A stretch of 64,000 nt of DNA from Tunicatimonas pelagia (GTDB lineage Bacteria; Bacteroidota; Bacteroidia; Cytophagales; Cyclobacteriaceae), in assembly GCF_030506325.1 (NCBI RefSeq), contig NZ_CP120683.1:310001-374000 (forward strand), read 5' to 3'. This document shows positions 28,690 to 36,597 of this stretch, one piece after another (position 1 is the first letter of the stretch; each line of letters opens with the position of its first letter). The position numbers were made by a program, and so were the translations under genes. Below the pieces are notes generated by a model. It ran no database searches and was not told where the DNA came from. It saw nothing but the letters and a program-made list of their open reading frames with translations.

Positions 28690-29487
28690 ATGACCATTAT
28701 CGAAGCGATTATTCTAGGTATCGTTCAGGGACTTACTGAGTTTTTACCAGTCAGCAGCAGTGGCCACATTGAGCTAGGCACCGTATTGCTGGGGGTTCAG
28801 AGTAAAGACAATCTGCTCTTTTCGGTAGTCGTTCACTGCGCTACCGCCCTAAGCACCATCGTTATTTTTCGGAAAGATATTGCGGAAATTATTCAGGGTG
28901 TGTTCCGGTTCAAGTGGAACGAAGAAACAGCTTACGTAGCCAAAATAGTCGTATCCATGATTCCGGTCGGGCTAATCGGTGCCCTGTTCAAAGACGAAAT
29001 TGAAGCCTTCTTCGGCGGAAAAGTACTACTGGTAGGCATTATGCTACTCATTACCGGAACGCTACTAGCCCTGACTTACTACGCTAGAAAACAGCCGGGA
29101 CAAGTTACCTTCCCCAAAGCATTGATTATTGGGCTAGCCCAAGCGTTCGCCATTATGCCCGGTATCTCTCGCTCAGGAGCTACCATTGCTACTGCCTTGT
29201 TGGTAGGAGTAGAAAAAGAGCAGGCCGCCCGCTTTTCGTTTCTGATGGTGCTTGCCCCTATTCTGGGCGCATCCTTACTTGAAGTGTTAGACTACTTGGA
29301 AGAACCCGCTTCTGCTGGGTCTATCTCCAGCCTGGCACTGATTTTAGGTTTTTTTGCCGCTTTTATCTCCGGACTGCTAGCGTGCCAGTGGATGATTGCA
29401 ATTGTAAAGCGGGGTAAGCTCATCTATTTTGCTATTTATTGCTTTATTGTAGGAACTATCGCCATCGTTAGTACGTGGTTTATTTAG
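28690..29487 (+). CDS. uppP: Undecaprenyl-diphosphatase UppP (BacA)
   Basis: A 265-residue integral membrane enzyme that dephosphorylates undecaprenyl diphosphate so the lipid carrier can be reused for peptidoglycan and polysaccharide synthesis. The two family signatures are present: GLTEFLPVSSSGHIELG near residue 14 (with the catalytic Glu and Ser/His) and MPGISRSGATIATALLVG near 155. About eight TM segments follow the usual pattern. It is located 43 bases after the DUF3098 gene and one base before truB, consistent with one operon. Confidence 0.96.
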   Translation: MTIIEAIILGIVQGLTEFLPVSSSGHIELGTVLLGVQSKDNLLFSVVVHCATALSTIVIFRKDIAEIIQGVFRFKWNEETAYVAKIVVSMIPVGLIGALFKDEIEAFFGGKVLLVGIMLLITGTLLALTYYARKQPGQVTFPKALIIGLAQAFAIMPGISRSGATIATALLVGVEKEQAARFSFLMVLAPILGASLLEVLDYLEEPASAGSISSLALILGFFAAFISGLLACQWMIAIVKRGKLIYFAIYCFIVGTIAIVSTWFI

Positions 29488-29488
29488 C

Positions 29489-30217
29489 ATGGCTACTATC
29501 TCACCATCTGATTCTTCACTTTCCGATTTACCTTCTTCCTCGCCATTTAATTTTGCTGACGGTGCAATGCTGCTCGTAGATAAACCCCTGGAATGGACTT
29601 CGTTTGATGTAGTAAAAAAAATGCGGGGATTAACAAGAGTAAAAAAGATTGGACACGCTGGCACGCTCGATCCGCTAGCCACCGGCCTGCTGGTGCTTTG
29701 CACTGGCAAGATGACTAAACAGATTGAGCGATTCCAGGGAATGGAAAAAGCTTACGAAGGCGCGCTGGTTCTAGGAAAAACAACTCCTTCCATTGACCTG
29801 GAGACTGATTTTGATAGCGAGCAGCCCACCGACCATATTAAAATTGAGCAATTAGAAACCGTACGACAGAAGTTTGTCGGTCTAATTAGCCAAATTCCAC
29901 CCCAATACTCCGCTATTAAAGTAGACGGAAGGCGAGTGTACAAATCGGCTCGGCAGGGAAAGAAGGTAGAAATTAAGCCCCGCGAAGTTCAGATCACGAC
30001 TTTCGATTTTACCGAAATTACGCTTCCCGAAGTTCGGTTTTCGGTAGTATGCTCCAAAGGAACCTATATTCGTAGCTTAGTGCGAGACATAGGGCAGGAA
30101 CTTGGTGTAGGGGCATATTTAAAAGAACTTCGGCGTACCCGCATTGGTCATTTGCACGTAAACGATGCCCGCACCATTGCCGATTGGACTAGTACTCTAA
30201 AGCCAACTGAGGAATGA
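29489..30217 (+). CDS. truB: tRNA pseudouridine55 synthase TruB
   Basis: A 242-residue enzyme that converts U55 in the T loop of tRNAs to pseudouridine in the cytosol. The catalytic motif GHAGTLDPLATGLLVLCTGK near residue 56 holds the essential Asp. KAYEGALVLGKTTPSIDLETD near 87 and the C-terminal SKGTYIRSLVRDIGQELG near 190 are also typical. It has an unusual Ser-rich N-terminal leader of about 22 residues (MATISPSDSSLSDLPSSSP); starting later would still keep the domain. The stop overlaps the ribF start by 4 bases. Confidence 0.95.
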   Translation: MATISPSDSSLSDLPSSSPFNFADGAMLLVDKPLEWTSFDVVKKMRGLTRVKKIGHAGTLDPLATGLLVLCTGKMTKQIERFQGMEKAYEGALVLGKTTPSIDLETDFDSEQPTDHIKIEQLETVRQKFVGLISQIPPQYSAIKVDGRRVYKSARQGKKVEIKPREVQITTFDFTEITLPEVRFSVVCSKGTYIRSLVRDIGQELGVGAYLKELRRTRIGHLHVNDARTIADWTSTLKPTEE

Positions 30218-31149
30218 AAATTCATCGTGAGGGTAAGATTAACCCGCCGCCCCACCAACCTGTGGTTACCAGTGGCACTTTTGATGGAGTGCATATTGGC
30301 CATCAGAAAATTTTAAGCCGTCTCAAAGAACTCGCCAAAGAAGTGAATGGCGAAACGGTAGTACTTACCTTTTGGCCCCACCCTCGCCTGATACTGAAAG
30401 GCGATGAGAATTCGCTCAAGCTACTCAATACTTTCGATGAGAAAGCCCATTTACTAGAACAGTTGGGCATCGATCATTTGGTGCAGATACCTTTCACTGA
30501 AGAATTCTCCCAGCTTTCCCCTGATGAATACGTGCAGCGAATTTTAGTAGATCAGTTAGATACCAAGTTCCTGGTAATTGGCTACGATCACCATTTTGGT
30601 CGTAACCGTCAAGGTAATTTTGACTATCTACAGCAGAATGCCACCCGCTTTGGTTTTGAGGTAGAAGAAATTCCTCGTCAAGATATTGACGACAGTGGAG
30701 TAAGCTCCACCAAAATCAGGCAAGCACTGGAAACAGGCAATGTTGCCACCGCGCATTCGTACCTGGGACGGCACTACCAAATAAGTGGCACCGTGGTAGA
30801 CGGTGATAAAATTGGCCGGGGATTAGGATTTCCTACGGCTAACATTTCCGTTGAAGAACAATATAAACTCATTCCGGCTGATGGCATATACGCTGTTTAT
30901 GTCTTTCAGGAAGAGAAACGTTACGGAGGTATGCTTTACATTGGCAACCGCCCTACCCTCGCCGGAAAAAATAAAACCATTGAGGTAAATATCTTTGACT
31001 TCGATCAGGATATTTATGGTAAAAAACTGACTATCTCGTTTTTAGAACACATTCGGGGCGATATGACACTGGACAGTTTAGAGTCGCTAACTATCCAATT
31101 AGAAAAAGATCGCGCGGCAGCGTTGGCAATTCTACAGAGCAATAGCTAA
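30214..31149 (+). CDS. ribF: Bifunctional riboflavin kinase / FAD synthetase RibF
   Basis: A 311-residue cytosolic enzyme that makes FMN from riboflavin and then FAD. The N-terminal nucleotidyltransferase half has GTFDGVHIGHQKIL near residue 22 and GYDHHFGRNRQG near 128. The ISSTKIR-equivalent motif appears as VSSTKIRQALETG near 167. The C-terminal kinase half has GDKIGRGLGFPTANI near 203. It is coupled to truB by a 4-base overlap (ATGA), the usual Bacteroidetes order. No FMN riboswitch is seen upstream. Confidence 0.96.
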   Translation: MKIHREGKINPPPHQPVVTSGTFDGVHIGHQKILSRLKELAKEVNGETVVLTFWPHPRLILKGDENSLKLLNTFDEKAHLLEQLGIDHLVQIPFTEEFSQLSPDEYVQRILVDQLDTKFLVIGYDHHFGRNRQGNFDYLQQNATRFGFEVEEIPRQDIDDSGVSSTKIRQALETGNVATAHSYLGRHYQISGTVVDGDKIGRGLGFPTANISVEEQYKLIPADGIYAVYVFQEEKRYGGMLYIGNRPTLAGKNKTIEVNIFDFDQDIYGKKLTISFLEHIRGDMTLDSLESLTIQLEKDRAAALAILQSNS

Positions 31150-31213
31150 TTATACTTTCCATTAATCAAATGCCAATTTTGTAAAAAGTATAAAGTTCAA
31201 CATTGACAATAAA

Positions 31214-31221
31214 TAACTTTG
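31214..31221 (+). promoter_or_regulatory. -7 promoter element upstream of the DUF6702 gene
   Basis: TAACTTTG fits TAnnTTTG exactly and lies 38 bases before the ATG at 31259. No TTG sits at the normal 19-21 base spacing, so this is a partial match only. It would start a new transcript after ribF. Confidence 0.35.
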
Positions 31222-31258
31222 ACCTCCATACTAAAACAAGTTTCACCGAACGAAAGAA

Positions 31259-31744
31259 ATGCTCCTGACCAACCTTCTATTTTCACTACTTTTTTTTCAC
31301 CCCTTCCACATCAGCGTCACTAGCATTTATCACGCGACTGAAGAGAACAGTCTGCAAATTACCGTAAAAATTTTTGCCGATGACTTAGAGGAAGCACTGA
31401 ACCGGGATAATAGCGAAGCAACTGCCTACATTGATGTGCTCAACCCGCCTAACCCCGCTCAGCTTGATTCTATTGTCCATAATTATCTCGATCAGCACCT
31501 GGTGTTTACTATTAATGAGCAGTTGGTACAGCCCCAGTTTTTGGGCTTTGAGCGAGAAGATTTAACCATGTGGTGCTACTTGGAGGTAGCGTCGGTTAAG
31601 TCGCTAGAAAAAGTAGAAGTGCGAAACACATTGCTGCTGAACACGTTTGAAGATCAGGCAAATATTGTTCACGTGCGAGCCAACGGAGTGGTAAAGAGCA
31701 TGAAGTTGGCTCACAACCAAATCGCCGATACCATCATTTTTTAA
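31259..31744 (+). CDS. DUF6702-family exported protein
   Basis: A 161-residue protein with a hydrophobic signal peptide (MLLTNLLFSLLFFHPFH) running into HISVTSIYH, the usual family start. The body is predicted to be mostly beta (LQITVKIFADDLEEALN, QFLGFEREDLTMWCYLEVA, NTLLLNTFEDQANIVHV). This family is widespread in Bacteroidetes and lies next to M48 proteases, as here (17 bases). The function is unknown. A periplasmic or outer-membrane-facing location is inferred from the signal peptide. I assign the family from remembered sequence features, without a search. Confidence 0.72.
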   Translation: MLLTNLLFSLLFFHPFHISVTSIYHATEENSLQITVKIFADDLEEALNRDNSEATAYIDVLNPPNPAQLDSIVHNYLDQHLVFTINEQLVQPQFLGFEREDLTMWCYLEVASVKSLEKVEVRNTLLLNTFEDQANIVHVRANGVVKSMKLAHNQIADTIIF

Positions 31745-31761
31745 ACTGACGCTATTTTCCA

Positions 31762-32571
31762 ATGGGTAGAAACATACTTTTTTTCGTAGTGATTGGGCTA
31801 TTTTTTACTTTATCAGCCTGCGATGAAAACGATAACCTGCAAGTATTTTCCTTAGACCAAGAAATTCAGTTGGGCCAGCAACTAGATTCGTCTATCATGA
31901 GCAACCCTCAGGAATATCCGGTGCTAGACACAGCTCGCCACGCGGATGCCTACAGCTATCTGGAGAACATTTTCTTTGGTATTCTAAACTCGGAAGAGGT
32001 TGCGTATCGTGAGACCTTTCCCTGGCAAATTAGGATTATTCAGAATGATAGCACCCTGAATGCGTTCGCTGCGCCTGGTGGATTTGTCTACGTATACACC
32101 GGATTAATTAGGTACTTAGATAGCGAAGATGATTTAGCCGGAGTGCTAGGCCATGAAATTGCTCACGCTGACTTACGGCATTCTATGCGAAATATCCAAC
32201 GGCAATACGGTATTGGCATTCTTCTTAGCCTGATACTAGGCGAAGGCGGCAACCAGCTTACCCAAATTGTCGCGCAGCTTGCCGCCGGAGCCGCCGGATT
32301 ATCCTTTAGTCGGGAATTTGAGAGGGAAGCAGATGAAGCATCGGTAGAGTATCTTTCACAAACGCCGTACAATTGTGCCGGAGCTAGGTCATTTTTCCAG
32401 AAGCTTACTGAAGATGGTAAAACCAGCGGAATACCCACTTTCCTCAGTACCCACCCCAATCCAACCAATCGCTTTGAGGATATCACCGACAAAGCACAAG
32501 CAATTGGCTGTAGCACTCAGCCTTACAACCCTCCTTCTTACCAGGATTTTCAGCGAATGCTACCGGGTTAA
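31762..32571 (+). CDS. M48-family zinc metalloprotease, lipoprotein
   Basis: A 269-residue protein with a lipoprotein signal (FFTLSACDE, Cys near residue 20). The protease core has HEIAHADLRHSM (HExxH) near residue 130 and the third zinc ligand Glu in FEREADEASVEYL near 190. M48 enzymes of this BepA/LoiP type act in the periplasm, degrading or quality-controlling envelope proteins. It probably forms an operon with the preceding DUF6702 gene (17 bases). All zinc ligands are present, so it should be active; the substrate is not predictable. Confidence 0.9.
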   Translation: MGRNILFFVVIGLFFTLSACDENDNLQVFSLDQEIQLGQQLDSSIMSNPQEYPVLDTARHADAYSYLENIFFGILNSEEVAYRETFPWQIRIIQNDSTLNAFAAPGGFVYVYTGLIRYLDSEDDLAGVLGHEIAHADLRHSMRNIQRQYGIGILLSLILGEGGNQLTQIVAQLAAGAAGLSFSREFEREADEASVEYLSQTPYNCAGARSFFQKLTEDGKTSGIPTFLSTHPNPTNRFEDITDKAQAIGCSTQPYNPPSYQDFQRMLPG

Positions 32572-32637
32572 CTCCCGCTAAATAGGTTCAATCGGGGGAA
32601 CTTCGTAGTTTTGAGGGCACATATTATATCTCCAACT

Positions 32638-32991
32638 ATGAAAAAGTCTGAAATCAATATCACCGTATCGCTGGACGAAGCCAACATTCCCGAAAACATT
32701 AGCTGGAGTGCTACTGATGGCGAGGGCAACCCCCAGGTAGAGAATGGTCCCAGCCAAAGTAAGTCCATGAGCCTTTCCTTCTGGGATGACCAGCAAAAAA
32801 ACACATTACGCATTGACTTATGGACTAAAGAGATGCCCGTTGATGAAATGAAACGGTTTTGTATTGATGCCATTGGCGGTTTGGCTCAAACCACGCTCAA
32901 CGCTACCGGCGACTCATACATGGCCCAAGAAATGAATGATCTCTGCGACCGGTTGGTGCAACACGTAGAAAATGAGATGAAGAATGGCTAA
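32638..32991 (+). CDS. gldC: Gliding motility protein GldC
   Basis: A 117-residue cytosolic protein beginning MKKSEINITVSLDEANIPE, with MSLSFWDDQQKNTLRIDLWTK and MKRFCIDAIGGLAQTTLNAT, all typical of GldC. In Flavobacterium gldC mutants glide less well but are not fully immobile, so it is an accessory factor. An upstream in-frame start would add MRAHIISPT; the ATG at 32638 matches the family start and is preferred. The 3' end overlaps the deaminase gene by 8 bases. Together with the T9SS cluster it suggests, but does not prove, a gliding organism. Confidence 0.88.
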   Translation: MKKSEINITVSLDEANIPENISWSATDGEGNPQVENGPSQSKSMSLSFWDDQQKNTLRIDLWTKEMPVDEMKRFCIDAIGGLAQTTLNATGDSYMAQEMNDLCDRLVQHVENEMKNG

Positions 32992-33424
32992 AACTCAGTG
33001 GAAAGAATATATGCAAACAGCTGTACAACAGGCTCAGAACGGCAAAACGCCATTTGGCTGTGTAATTGTGCAAAATGGTGCAGTGATTGCTCAAGCGCAT
33101 AACACCGTATCTGCTTCGCACGATCCTACTGCTCATGGCGAGGTGAATGCAATTCGGCAGGCTTGCCAGCAAAATCAGTCTCAAACGCTACCTGAAACAG
33201 TTCTATTTACTACAGGTGAGCCTTGCCCTATGTGTATGTCGGCTATTTTATACGCCAAAATTCCTCAGGTGGTATTTGGGGCTTCTATTGCTACCATTGC
33301 TCAATTTATGCCTCAAATCACTATTTCCTGCCAACAGGTAGCAGCTCATTCTCCTCAAAAAGTAAGTATAACCGGACTATTCATGGAAAAAGAATGCTCG
33401 AGACTTTTACAAGAATTTGGCTAA
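32984..33424 (+). CDS. Cytidine/deoxycytidylate-type nucleoside deaminase
   Basis: A 146-residue zinc-dependent deaminase with HGEVNAIRQA near residue 51 (zinc His and catalytic Glu) and PCPMCMSAILYA near 80 (two zinc Cys). The overall spacing is closest to guanine deaminase/tRNA adenosine deaminase relatives rather than cytidine deaminase; the segment VYGA-like (VVFGASIATIAQF) follows. It lacks the N-terminal features of TadA, so I would call it a guanine- or nucleoside-deaminase-like enzyme of uncertain substrate. It overlaps the end of gldC by 8 bases. Confidence 0.82.
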   Translation: MAKTQWKEYMQTAVQQAQNGKTPFGCVIVQNGAVIAQAHNTVSASHDPTAHGEVNAIRQACQQNQSQTLPETVLFTTGEPCPMCMSAILYAKIPQVVFGASIATIAQFMPQITISCQQVAAHSPQKVSITGLFMEKECSRLLQEFG

Positions 33425-33429
33425 ATGTG

Positions 33430-33455
33430 CCATTTGTTTCGCTACTGACAAATGG
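33430..33455. repeat. Perfect hairpin after the deaminase gene
   Basis: CCATTTGT and ACAAATGG form an 8-bp stem around a 10-base loop, 5 bases after the deaminase stop. There is no T run on either side, so it may stabilise the mRNA end or be incidental. Confidence 0.35.
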
Positions 33456-33522
33456 AGTGGTGTTTGCTCCGTAAGCAGCAGAATCATTTCAACTTGAGGT
33501 TCGTTATAGGTAATAACCAGCA

Positions 33523-34035
33523 ATGAGTATCATGAAAAATCTAGAAATAAAACGCTTCTTATCAATTACTCTCGGAGTAATTACTTTTTTAAGTTTAGCT
33601 TCTGTCGCCTCATTTACTACTATTTCTGAAGGAGAACCCGCGAAGCTTAATAAAATTAACTGGCTGACTATTGAGGAAGTGCAGACTTTATCGGAGAAAG
33701 AGCCAAGAAAAGTAATTATGGATGTGTATACCGACTGGTGCGGCTGGTGTAAGAAAATGGATAAAACCACTTTCTCCGATGAGAAAGTAGCGGCTTACGT
33801 CAACGAAAATTTTTATGCCGTAAAGCTAAAGGCTGATAGCAACGATAAAGTCACTTTTAAAGGACAAGAATTTTCTAAAGGGGAACTAGCCCGCGCTCTA
33901 CGGGTTACGGGATACCCTACGGTAGTGTTCTTCGACGAATCGTTCGCTCGCTTCCAACCAGTGAGTGGCTTCCGCCCGGCCGGCGATTTTCTCGAGCTAT
34001 TAGAAAGATTTAACCAAGCAGAAATGAGTCAGTAA
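33523..34035 (+). CDS. Thioredoxin-fold protein with WCGWC active site, exported
   Basis: A 170-residue protein: an N-terminal hydrophobic signal (about 14-31, ITLGVITFLSLASVASF) and a thioredoxin fold at about 60-165. The active site is DVYTDWCGWCKKMDKTTF near 66-82, and cis-Pro is in VTGYPTVVFFD near 128. The WCxWCK motif with KKMD is typical of periplasmic thioredoxin_7/DUF255-type reductases in Bacteroidetes. It probably reduces or isomerises disulfides in the periplasm. Two closely spaced ATGs (codons 1 and 4) are possible starts. A terminator follows at 34062-34104. Confidence 0.87.
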   Translation: MSIMKNLEIKRFLSITLGVITFLSLASVASFTTISEGEPAKLNKINWLTIEEVQTLSEKEPRKVIMDVYTDWCGWCKKMDKTTFSDEKVAAYVNENFYAVKLKADSNDKVTFKGQEFSKGELARALRVTGYPTVVFFDESFARFQPVSGFRPAGDFLELLERFNQAEMSQ

Positions 34036-34061
34036 ATTCTCTTTTCGCAACTTTTTCAGAG

Positions 34062-34104
34062 CAGTTATCCGTTACTTTGTGTCAATCGGATAACTGTTTT
34101 TTTT
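34062..34104 (+). terminator. Strong terminator hairpin ending at the mnmE start codon
   Basis: CAGTTATCCG (34062-34071) pairs perfectly with CGGATAACTG (34087-34096) around a 15-base loop, followed by eight T (34097-34104). The next base is the A of the mnmE ATG. The loop contains TTACTTTG (34072-34079), one mismatch from the -7 consensus TAnnTTTG, so the mnmE promoter may lie inside the hairpin. Confidence 0.82.
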
Positions 34105-35475
34105 ATGCCTACCTACGCACAAGATACTATTATTGCGCTTTCTACCCCCAGTGGCGAGGGAGCTATTGGTGTAATTCGTTTATCAGGATCAGAGGCAATC
34201 ACGTTGGTCAACCAGATTTTTCACGGTAAAAACCTGTTGGATCAGCCTTCTCATACGCTTCACTTCGGAACAATTCGTCAGCAAGAAGAAATTCTTGATG
34301 AAGTAGTCGTTTCCCTTTTTATTGCTCCCCACTCTTTTACTAAAGAAAACGTGGTAGAAATTTCCTGTCACGGATCTTCCTATATTATTCAACAAATAAT
34401 TGAGCTGTTTATCAGTTTGGGTGCCCGGTTAGCTAAGCCAGGAGAGTTCACTCAACGAGCTTACCTCAATGGGCAGTACGACTTGGCTCAGGCGGAAGCT
34501 ATCGCTGAATTAATTGCGGCTGACTCTCAAGTAGCTCATCGGGCTGCTATGTACCAAATGCGGGGTGGCTTCTCACGGGAGATTCACCAACTTCGGGAGC
34601 AGTTAGTGCGTTTTGCTTCACTCATTGAGTTAGAACTGGATTTTTCCGAAGAAGATGTAGAGTTTGCTAATCGGGAAGAGCTTAAAAAATTAGTTCAGAA
34701 GATTCTTGCTAAAACTCAGCATCTTATCCAAAGCTTTTCAATAGGAAATGTCATAAAAAATGGCGTTCCCACGGTAATTGCCGGCAAGCCGAATGTAGGA
34801 AAATCTACGCTGCTGAATGCCCTACTAAATGAAGAAAAGGCCATCGTCAGTGATATTCCCGGCACCACTCGAGATGTGATAGAAGACGAAATCACCCTAG
34901 AAGGTATTCGTTTCCGCTTTATTGATACAGCTGGAATCCGAGAAACCACTGATACAATTGAGGCTATTGGGGTGCAACGCACTTACGAAAAAATGCAGCA
35001 GGCCGCCCTTATTCTTTATCTGTTTGACTTAGAGCAAGGTAACCTCAACGAGATAACCGAAGAAATAGCATCCCTAGAAAAGCTTAATATTCCCCTAATA
35101 AAGGTAGGAAACAAGCTAGATAAAGCTCAGAAGCACTTAGTTGATGCATTACGCGATACGAACGATGTAGTATTTATTTCCGCGTTAACCAAACATCAGC
35201 TAGCGCAACTCCAGCAACAGTTGATAAGTACTCTTCAGCTTAACCAAATTCAAGACCAGTCCGCAATTGTAACGAATCTTCGCCACTATGAGAGTTTAAA
35301 AAGTGCCTACAATAACCTACAGCAGGTCATTTCTGGCATTGATCAGGGAATTACGCACGATTTTTTAGCGCAGGATATTCGCTATTCGCTACATGCTTTG
35401 GGTGAAATTACCGGAGATATTACTAACGACGAATTACTGGGAACGATTTTCAGTAAATTCTGTATCGGAAAGTAA
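34105..35475 (+). CDS. mnmE: tRNA modification GTPase MnmE
   Basis: A 456-residue GTPase that, with MnmG, adds carboxymethylaminomethyl groups to U34 of certain tRNAs using 5,10-methylene-THF and GTP hydrolysis. The N-terminal folate-binding domain starts DTIIALSTPSGEGAIGVIRLSG. The inserted G domain has GKPNVGKSTLLN near residue 226, DIPGTTRDVIED near 249, DTAGIRETTD near 275 and NKLDK near 333. The C-terminus CIGK carries the essential Cys. The start codon touches the T run of a terminator hairpin, so no ribosome binding site is possible in the usual place unless transcription starts within the hairpin. Confidence 0.96.
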   Translation: MPTYAQDTIIALSTPSGEGAIGVIRLSGSEAITLVNQIFHGKNLLDQPSHTLHFGTIRQQEEILDEVVVSLFIAPHSFTKENVVEISCHGSSYIIQQIIELFISLGARLAKPGEFTQRAYLNGQYDLAQAEAIAELIAADSQVAHRAAMYQMRGGFSREIHQLREQLVRFASLIELELDFSEEDVEFANREELKKLVQKILAKTQHLIQSFSIGNVIKNGVPTVIAGKPNVGKSTLLNALLNEEKAIVSDIPGTTRDVIEDEITLEGIRFRFIDTAGIRETTDTIEAIGVQRTYEKMQQAALILYLFDLEQGNLNEITEEIASLEKLNIPLIKVGNKLDKAQKHLVDALRDTNDVVFISALTKHQLAQLQQQLISTLQLNQIQDQSAIVTNLRHYESLKSAYNNLQQVISGIDQGITHDFLAQDIRYSLHALGEITGDITNDELLGTIFSKFCIGK

Positions 35476-35660
35476 TTTAGAAAAAAACCAATCGGTTTAT
35501 TAAAACAATTAAAAAAAATAAGCGTTTTGTATTACGTATTGTCAAATTAGCCTAATCTAACCTATGTTAACTTAACGTTATATTTTTTCAAATTTGTGAT
35601 ATTTCTTTATTTTTTTTAGCATTTTTGCGATAAATATTTCATCGTTAAACACTTTTTTAT

Positions 35661-35668
35661 TACCTTTG
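35661..35668 (+). promoter_or_regulatory. -7 promoter element before the 35691 gene
   Basis: TACCTTTG is a perfect TAnnTTTG match 22 bases ahead of the ATG at 35691. It argues against the upstream TTG at 35670 as start codon, since that would coincide with the transcription start. No TTG at normal -33 spacing is obvious in this very AT-rich region (35476-35660), which otherwise shows nothing. Confidence 0.5.
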
Positions 35669-35690
35669 ATTGATTCAATTTTTTATTGAT

Positions 35691-36533
35691 ATGTTTCACA
35701 TCCCTAAGTATACACAGTACTCTAAGACATTTTTTCTCGTCATCATGATGCTTGATGCGTTTTGTCTTTATTTTGCTTTTGATTTATCATTGTACGAAAA
35801 CTTTCTTACCAAAGGGGCTATCTTTACCTCTAATGCTTCTTTCTACACTATTTGGGTGTTACTCTGGATCATTATCTCTCTTTTCTCAAATCATTACAAC
35901 ACTAAAACTTTAAAGAGAGTCTTGTACATACTCAAGAGTACCAGTAAAGTGGTTCTTATTCATGCACTTTTCATCTTTGTTTACCTGCTAACTACGCCGC
36001 AGTACTTCGAAATAGGATACCTTATTAATGTCTATCTTTACTCGGTACTAATTACGGTGAGTGCCAAAGTTCTTCTGCTATTTAGTTACCGCTTATTGAG
36101 TAACAAGCAAGAGAACAAAGTTAACTTTATCATTATCGGGCGCACCTCTACAACTCATGAGTTACTGCGCTCCCTTGATTTAAATCAAAAATTTGGTCAT
36201 CACTTCTACGGGTTCTTTAATGGAAATGCTTCGGAGGAGAAGAAAACCAAAGATATTACTTCGGAAATTGAGGAGTTTTGCAAAGAGAATGCTATTAACT
36301 ATATCTACTTTGATTCATCAGTTGATAACAAAGTATTAGTACAGCTCATCAAATACGCCAACAACCATTACATCCGGTTCTCGGTAGTACATAGTCCTAT
36401 TACTGTTCCATTTAAGGAAGTTGAAACTTCAGTATTTAATAACATTCCGGTTATTTATGGTCGTAATTTCTCGGCCACTTCAAAAAATACCTTACCCGGT
36501 ATGAAGAAGCTAATTAACTCACTCAAAGCCTAG
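35691..36533 (+). CDS. Membrane/Rossmann protein resembling the N-terminal half of WcaJ-type sugar phosphotransferases
   Basis: About 280 residues from the ATG at 35691. Four TM helices (about 10-125) are followed by a CoA-binding/Rossmann-like domain (KVNFIIIGRTSTTHELLRSL near 145, YIYFDSSVDNKVLVQLIKYANNHYIRFSVVHSP near 210, then FNNIPVIYGRNF). In polyprenyl glycosylphosphotransferases of the WcaJ family this half precedes the catalytic bacterial sugar transferase domain. Here the protein stops where that domain should begin, with a normal stop, and no remnant of the catalytic domain follows; a bidirectional terminator comes next. It may be a truncated gene or a stand-alone regulatory paralogue. 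No polysaccharide genes lie beside it. The family assignment is from pattern recognition. Confidence 0.65.
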   Translation: MFHIPKYTQYSKTFFLVIMMLDAFCLYFAFDLSLYENFLTKGAIFTSNASFYTIWVLLWIIISLFSNHYNTKTLKRVLYILKSTSKVVLIHALFIFVYLLTTPQYFEIGYLINVYLYSVLITVSAKVLLLFSYRLLSNKQENKVNFIIIGRTSTTHELLRSLDLNQKFGHHFYGFFNGNASEEKKTKDITSEIEEFCKENAINYIYFDSSVDNKVLVQLIKYANNHYIRFSVVHSPITVPFKEVETSVFNNIPVIYGRNFSATSKNTLPGMKKLINSLKA

Positions 36534-36557
36534 CCCTTACCATTTTTATAATGGATG

Positions 36558-36595
36558 AAAAGCAGCTTCTAACTGGAGCTGCTTTTCTGTTTTTA
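36558..36595. terminator. Bidirectional terminator between convergent genes
   Basis: AAAAGCAGCT (36558-36567) pairs perfectly with AGCTGCTTTT (36577-36586) around a 9-base loop. T-rich tracts follow on the plus strand (CTGTTTTTACC), and on the minus strand the A-rich arm gives a T run (AAAAGCAGCT read from the other side ends TTTT). It separates the convergent 35691-36533 and ABC-permease genes. Confidence 0.8.
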
Positions 36596-36597
36596 CC

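Noticed and set aside
32611-32637. Extended start for gldC
   Set aside because: The extra residues MRAHIISPT are absent from the family start; the ATG at 32638 fits.
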